From JAUVXJ01 sp034430275 (lineage in GTDB: Bacteria; Chloroflexota; Anaerolineae; UBA7937; B3-Chlor): a stretch of 34,734 bases of DNA. The stretch covers positions 1 through 34,734 of the forward strand of contig DAOUEW010000132.1 in assembly GCA_034430275.1 (NCBI GenBank). Reading direction: 5' to 3'. The notes below the pieces were generated by a model. The model was not told the DNA's origin. It was given only the letters and a program-made list of their open reading frames with translations, and searched no databases. This document shows positions 33,940 through 34,734 of the stretch, one piece after another; the first letter of the stretch is position 1, and each line of letters starts with the position of its first letter. The translations under genes were made by a program, and so were the position numbers.

Positions 33940-34024
33940 GGGGGAGTGTCGGAACTGGCAGACGAGCGTGATTTAGGATCACGTGGAGCAATCCGTGTGG
34001 GTTCGAGTCCCACCTTCCCCACCA
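33940..34024 (+). tRNA. tRNA-Leu (anticodon UAG), CCA encoded
   Basis: Acceptor GGGGGAG pairs with CTTCCCC. The anticodon stem CGTGA/TCACG holds loop TTTAGGA, giving anticodon UAG (codon CUA, Leu). A long variable arm is present, as in class II tRNAs, and the T-arm is GTGGG-TTCGAGT-CCCAC. The discriminator is A, and CCA is encoded at 34022-34024. Confidence 0.96.
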
Positions 34025-34037
34025 GAGTCTAGGTCGA

Positions 34038-34109
<72 letters not shown>

Positions 34110-34210
34110 TTCTGTTTGCCAGACGATGGTCTGGTGCGTCATTGTCGGACGACAACGTGAGATACGGTATCATGGTGTCCTGACCGACACCTGGAAGGTG
34201 GATAGGACAG

Positions 34211-34734
34211 TTGGAAGTCGCCACGAAGGAGTTGGACAACAGGCAGGCTATACTCACCGCCAAGGTCGATGATGAGTGGCTGGATCCCTACATGAGGTCC
34301 GCCTCGAGACGATTGGCAGCGCGGATCAGCATTCCTGGTTTCCGGAAGGGCAAGGCTCCTCACCGTGTGGTCGAGCGACAGTTGGGTAGGGAGGCCCTCG
34401 TGCGGGAAGTGATAGACGAAGTGGGCCAGGCGGCATACGAGGAGGCGGTCGAGGAAAGCGGACTGGAACCCTTGCACCTGGACGACCTCGAGATCGCAGA
34501 GTGGGAGCCGCTTACGCTGCGCCTGACGGTGTCCCTGCCACCAGTGGTGGAGTTGGGGGACTATAAGAGCGTACCGCTGGAGGCCGAGGAGATCTCTGTC
34601 ACAGAGGAAGACGTAGCCGAGGTGTTGGAGGCGCTTCAGGAGCAGTATGCAGAGCGAGTCCCTGTGGACCGGCCAGTGGAGATGTCCGACTTCGCCGTGG
34701 TGGACATTAAGGGAACTATCGGCGAGCGGACGGT
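34211..34734 (+). CDS. tig: Trigger factor, N-terminal part (partial)
   Basis: The start is a TTG at 34211 (LEVATKELDNRQAILTAKVD); no in-frame ATG or GTG lies just upstream, and GGAAGGTGG/GGATAGG precede it. The gene runs off the window after 174 codons. The ribosome-binding signature is present as IPGFRKGKAPHRVVERQLG, followed by EEAVEESGLEPL and the start of the FKBP-type prolyl isomerase domain (VVDIKGTIGER). Trigger factor binds nascent chains at the ribosome exit tunnel. Its place directly after tRNA genes is common, and clpP and clpX often follow, but they are outside the window. Confidence 0.93.
   Translation, partial: MEVATKELDNRQAILTAKVDDEWLDPYMRSASRRLAARISIPGFRKGKAPHRVVERQLGREALVREVIDEVGQAAYEEAVEESGLEPLHLDDLEIAEWEPLTLRLTVSLPPVVELGDYKSVPLEAEEISVTEEDVAEVLEALQEQYAERVPVDRPVEMSDFAVVDIKGTIGERT

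Overview
The window is about 60% GC and almost entirely coding on the + strand. It most resembles a Chloroflexota (Anaerolineae-like) chromosome. This is an inference from gene style: proteins with long Pro/Thr linkers, multi-LysM secreted proteins (one fused to a GH5/GH39-like barrel), a secreted protein with repeated YFPETGH-type motifs plus an SH3 domain, and a tRNA-Leu/tRNA-Gly pair before a trigger factor gene. I could not test taxonomy by search.

Region 1 (1-655) holds the last 52 codons of an NtrC-type activator (Fis-type helix-turn-helix). A 494-bp non-coding stretch follows. It contains two palindromes sharing a 9-bp core and, 120-155 bp downstream of them, a perfect-consensus sigma-54 promoter (598-613).

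Region 2 (656-27697) is a 27-kb run of genes on one strand. No gap exceeds about 90 bp and several junctions overlap by 4 bp. In order: a lone receiver domain; a small two-helix membrane protein; a giant NACHT-like ATPase with roughly fifty TPRs; a TPR protein with a C25/CHAT-like clan CD cysteine protease domain; a double TIM-barrel glycosidase-like protein; a DivIVA-like coiled coil; a divergent MraZ; a secreted peptidoglycan amidase; an FtsZ paralogue; a 78-aa protein; a triple-LysM protein; a 45-aa membrane protein; a LysM-glycosidase; a LysM lipoprotein; a barrel-SpoIID-barrel fusion; a protein with an LPXTG-like end; and an LCP (LytR-CpsA-Psr) ligase.

The striking feature is that cell-division and cell-wall proteins are present together in altered forms. 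FtsZ keeps its GTP-binding signature but has lost both T7-loop catalytic aspartates. MraZ has lost the arginine of both DxxGR motifs. The SpoIID domain has Ala in place of its conserved Glu. The two double-barrel paralogues have lost catalytic glutamates in opposite barrels. I read the cluster as a sigma-54-controlled, specialised division/envelope-remodelling module coupled to an NLR-like ATPase and a caspase-like protease. This is an inference, and I know of no described system with this composition.

Region 3 (27749-33766) holds accessory envelope or signalling genes: a secreted SH3 protein on the minus strand, a membrane pseudo-PP2C/beta-propeller protein, a subtilisin without a signal peptide, and a lipoprotein with a class I glutamine-amidotransferase fold lacking the His-Glu of the triad. 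Region 4 (33902-34734) is housekeeping: a strong promoter, tRNA-Leu(UAG), tRNA-Gly(GCC) and the start of tig.
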